Source of the DNA: Pseudomonadota bacterium
Lineage (GTDB): Bacteria > Myxococcota_A > Polyangia > Polyangiales > Polyangiaceae
Reading direction: 5' to 3'
DNA: 6,371 nucleotides
Assembly (NCBI GenBank): GCA_023411445.1
Contig: JAEYOT010000486.1
Location: 1 to 6,371, forward strand
In this document: in pieces, positions 5,613 to 6,371 of the stretch
How the letters are laid out: every line of letters starts with the position of its first letter
Numbering within the stretch: position 1 is the first letter of the stretch
Translations under genes and position numbers: made by a program
Notes under the pieces: model-generated
Seen by the model: the letters and a program-made list of their open reading frames with translations, nothing else
What the model was told of the DNA's origin: nothing
Database searches by the model: none

Positions 5613-6319
5613 AGGCTTTTCGTCGGCGTTTGGCGGGCTTCACGCTGATCGAGGTGCTGATCTCGATCGCGATCTTGGCCGCGATCACCTCGCTCTTGTT
5701 CGGAGCCTTCGCGTCGATGAAGCGCAGCAAGGACGGGCTGACGCGCCTGCAAGATCGCCACCGCGAGGGGCGCTTGGCCATGGCGCGCATCACCCGCGAG
5801 CTGCAGAGCGCGTACATCTCCGCGCACCAACCGCTGAATCAGGCGCTCATCGTGCAAAAGACGATCTTCAAGGGTGAGCGTGGCTCGCCGGCAGATCGCG
5901 TCAACTTCACCGCCTTCGCCAATAAGCGCCTGGATCGGAACAGTCACGTCTCCGATCAGTGCGAGCTCTCCTACTACGGGATGACGAGCCCGGAGGACTC
6001 CAGCGTGCACGACTTGGTGCGCCGGATCGACACGGAGCTGGATCTGGAGCCGGAGAAGGGCGGCAGGGTGGAGGTGCTGGCTACCGACATCGACATGTTC
6101 GACCTGCAGTACTTGGATGCTCAGACCGGCGAGTGGCAGGAGACGTGGGACACCACGCAATCCACGGGCCAGCTGGATCGCTTGCCGCTGCAAGTGCGCG
6201 TGATCCTGGTGCTGAACCAAGGCGCCCGCTCCGGGGCCGGCCGCAGTCGCGGCACCATTCGCCTGGTGACGAAGGTCGGCTTGCCGATGCTCGCGCCGCT
6301 CACGTTCGCCACCCTGTGA
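5609..6319 (+). CDS. gspJ: T2SS minor pseudopilin GspJ
   Basis: GspJ is a minor pseudopilin predicted to sit in the tip complex with GspI and GspK. The 236-residue precursor has a basic leader cut at G10/F11, then FTLIE with Glu at +5 (E15) and a hydrophobic helix to about residue 35. Features that fit GspJ follow: a long helix with REGRLAMARITREL (52-65), DRVNFTAFANKR (96-107), ELSYYGM (119-125), then LATDIDMFDLQYLD (157-170), a WQETWD element (176-181) and LPLQVRVILVL (192-202). The WxxxWD-type element followed by LP-x-x-VRV is characteristic of GspJ. Length is slightly above the usual range (about 190-220). The single mature-part cysteine is C118. The stop shares one base with the next start (TGATG), continuing the tight packing of the pseudopilin genes. 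Confidence 0.92.
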   Translation: MKAFRRRLAGFTLIEVLISIAILAAITSLLFGAFASMKRSKDGLTRLQDRHREGRLAMARITRELQSAYISAHQPLNQALIVQKTIFKGERGSPADRVNFTAFANKRLDRNSHVSDQCELSYYGMTSPEDSSVHDLVRRIDTELDLEPEKGGRVEVLATDIDMFDLQYLDAQTGEWQETWDTTQSTGQLDRLPLQVRVILVLNQGARSGAGRSRGTIRLVTKVGLPMLAPLTFATL

Positions 6320-6371
6320 TGACCATGCTGCGCCGCCTCTCCCTCGCCCTTCGCGCTGGCCGCCCCCGGCC
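6319..6371 (+). CDS. gspK: Start of a probable gspK (partial, 3' end outside window)
   Basis: An open frame begins at ATG 6319, sharing one base with the gspJ stop, and runs off the right edge after 17 full codons (MTMLRRLSLALRAGRPR). A second possible start is ATG 6325. Only a basic N-terminus is visible; it would suit a pseudopilin leader. No prepilin site or GspK domain lies in the window. The identification depends on position after gspJ, where the large minor pseudopilin GspK is expected. No clear Shine-Dalgarno precedes it, so translation probably depends on coupling to gspJ. Confidence 0.6.
   Translation, partial: MTMLRRLSLALRAGRPR

Noticed and set aside
5498..6220. 240-codon open frame on the minus strand opposite gspI and gspJ
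   Set aside because: The composition is typical of an antisense shadow (His, Gln, Arg, Leu). The plus strand holds a convincing GspJ with a prepilin site and ribosome-binding site.

Overview
This window is one contiguous, same-strand stretch of a type II secretion system (T2SS, general secretory pathway) operon. It is GC-rich with strong G/C preference at third codon positions. Gene order from left to right is: the 3' end of a probable secretin gene (gspD, 3-218), gspE (215-1993), gspF (2002-3228), a small membrane-anchored GspG-like gene (3231-3653), gspG (3678-4121), gspH (4138-4863), gspI (4863-5612), gspJ (5609-6319), and the first codons of a probable gspK (from 6319). The order D-E-F-G-H-I-J-K is the canonical T2SS order; the extra gene between F and G is the departure. 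The GC content, long low-complexity Pro/Ala/Gln and Gly/Ser/Pro tails, and enlarged minor pseudopilins suggest a myxobacterium-like member of Myxococcota/Deltaproteobacteria. That assignment is an inference from style, not from a marker gene.

The parts form one machine. GspD is the outer-membrane secretin. GspE is the cytoplasmic assembly ATPase, and GspF is the inner-membrane platform protein it drives. GspG is the major pseudopilin of the periplasmic pseudopilus. GspH, GspI, GspJ and GspK are minor pseudopilins expected to form the tip. GspG, H, I and J each carry a visible prepilin-peptidase site (Gly, then a hydrophobic segment with Glu at +5). No gspC, gspL, gspM or gspO is visible in this window.

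All genes are separated by at most 24 bases or overlap by 1-4 bases, so they are probably co-transcribed. No promoter, intrinsic terminator, RNA gene, mobile element or CRISPR array was seen, and no gap without a gene exceeds 300 bases. The most interesting item is the 140-residue protein at 3231-3653. Its periplasmic part matches GspG in the spacing of two cysteines and a tryptophan and in the C-terminal GPD/GG/D loop. However, its N-terminus is an ordinary uncleaved signal anchor without the prepilin motif. Secondary items are a degenerate MshEN-type N-domain and an enlarged cysteine loop in GspE, a perfect 10-bp hairpin early in gspH, and low-complexity expansions in GspI.
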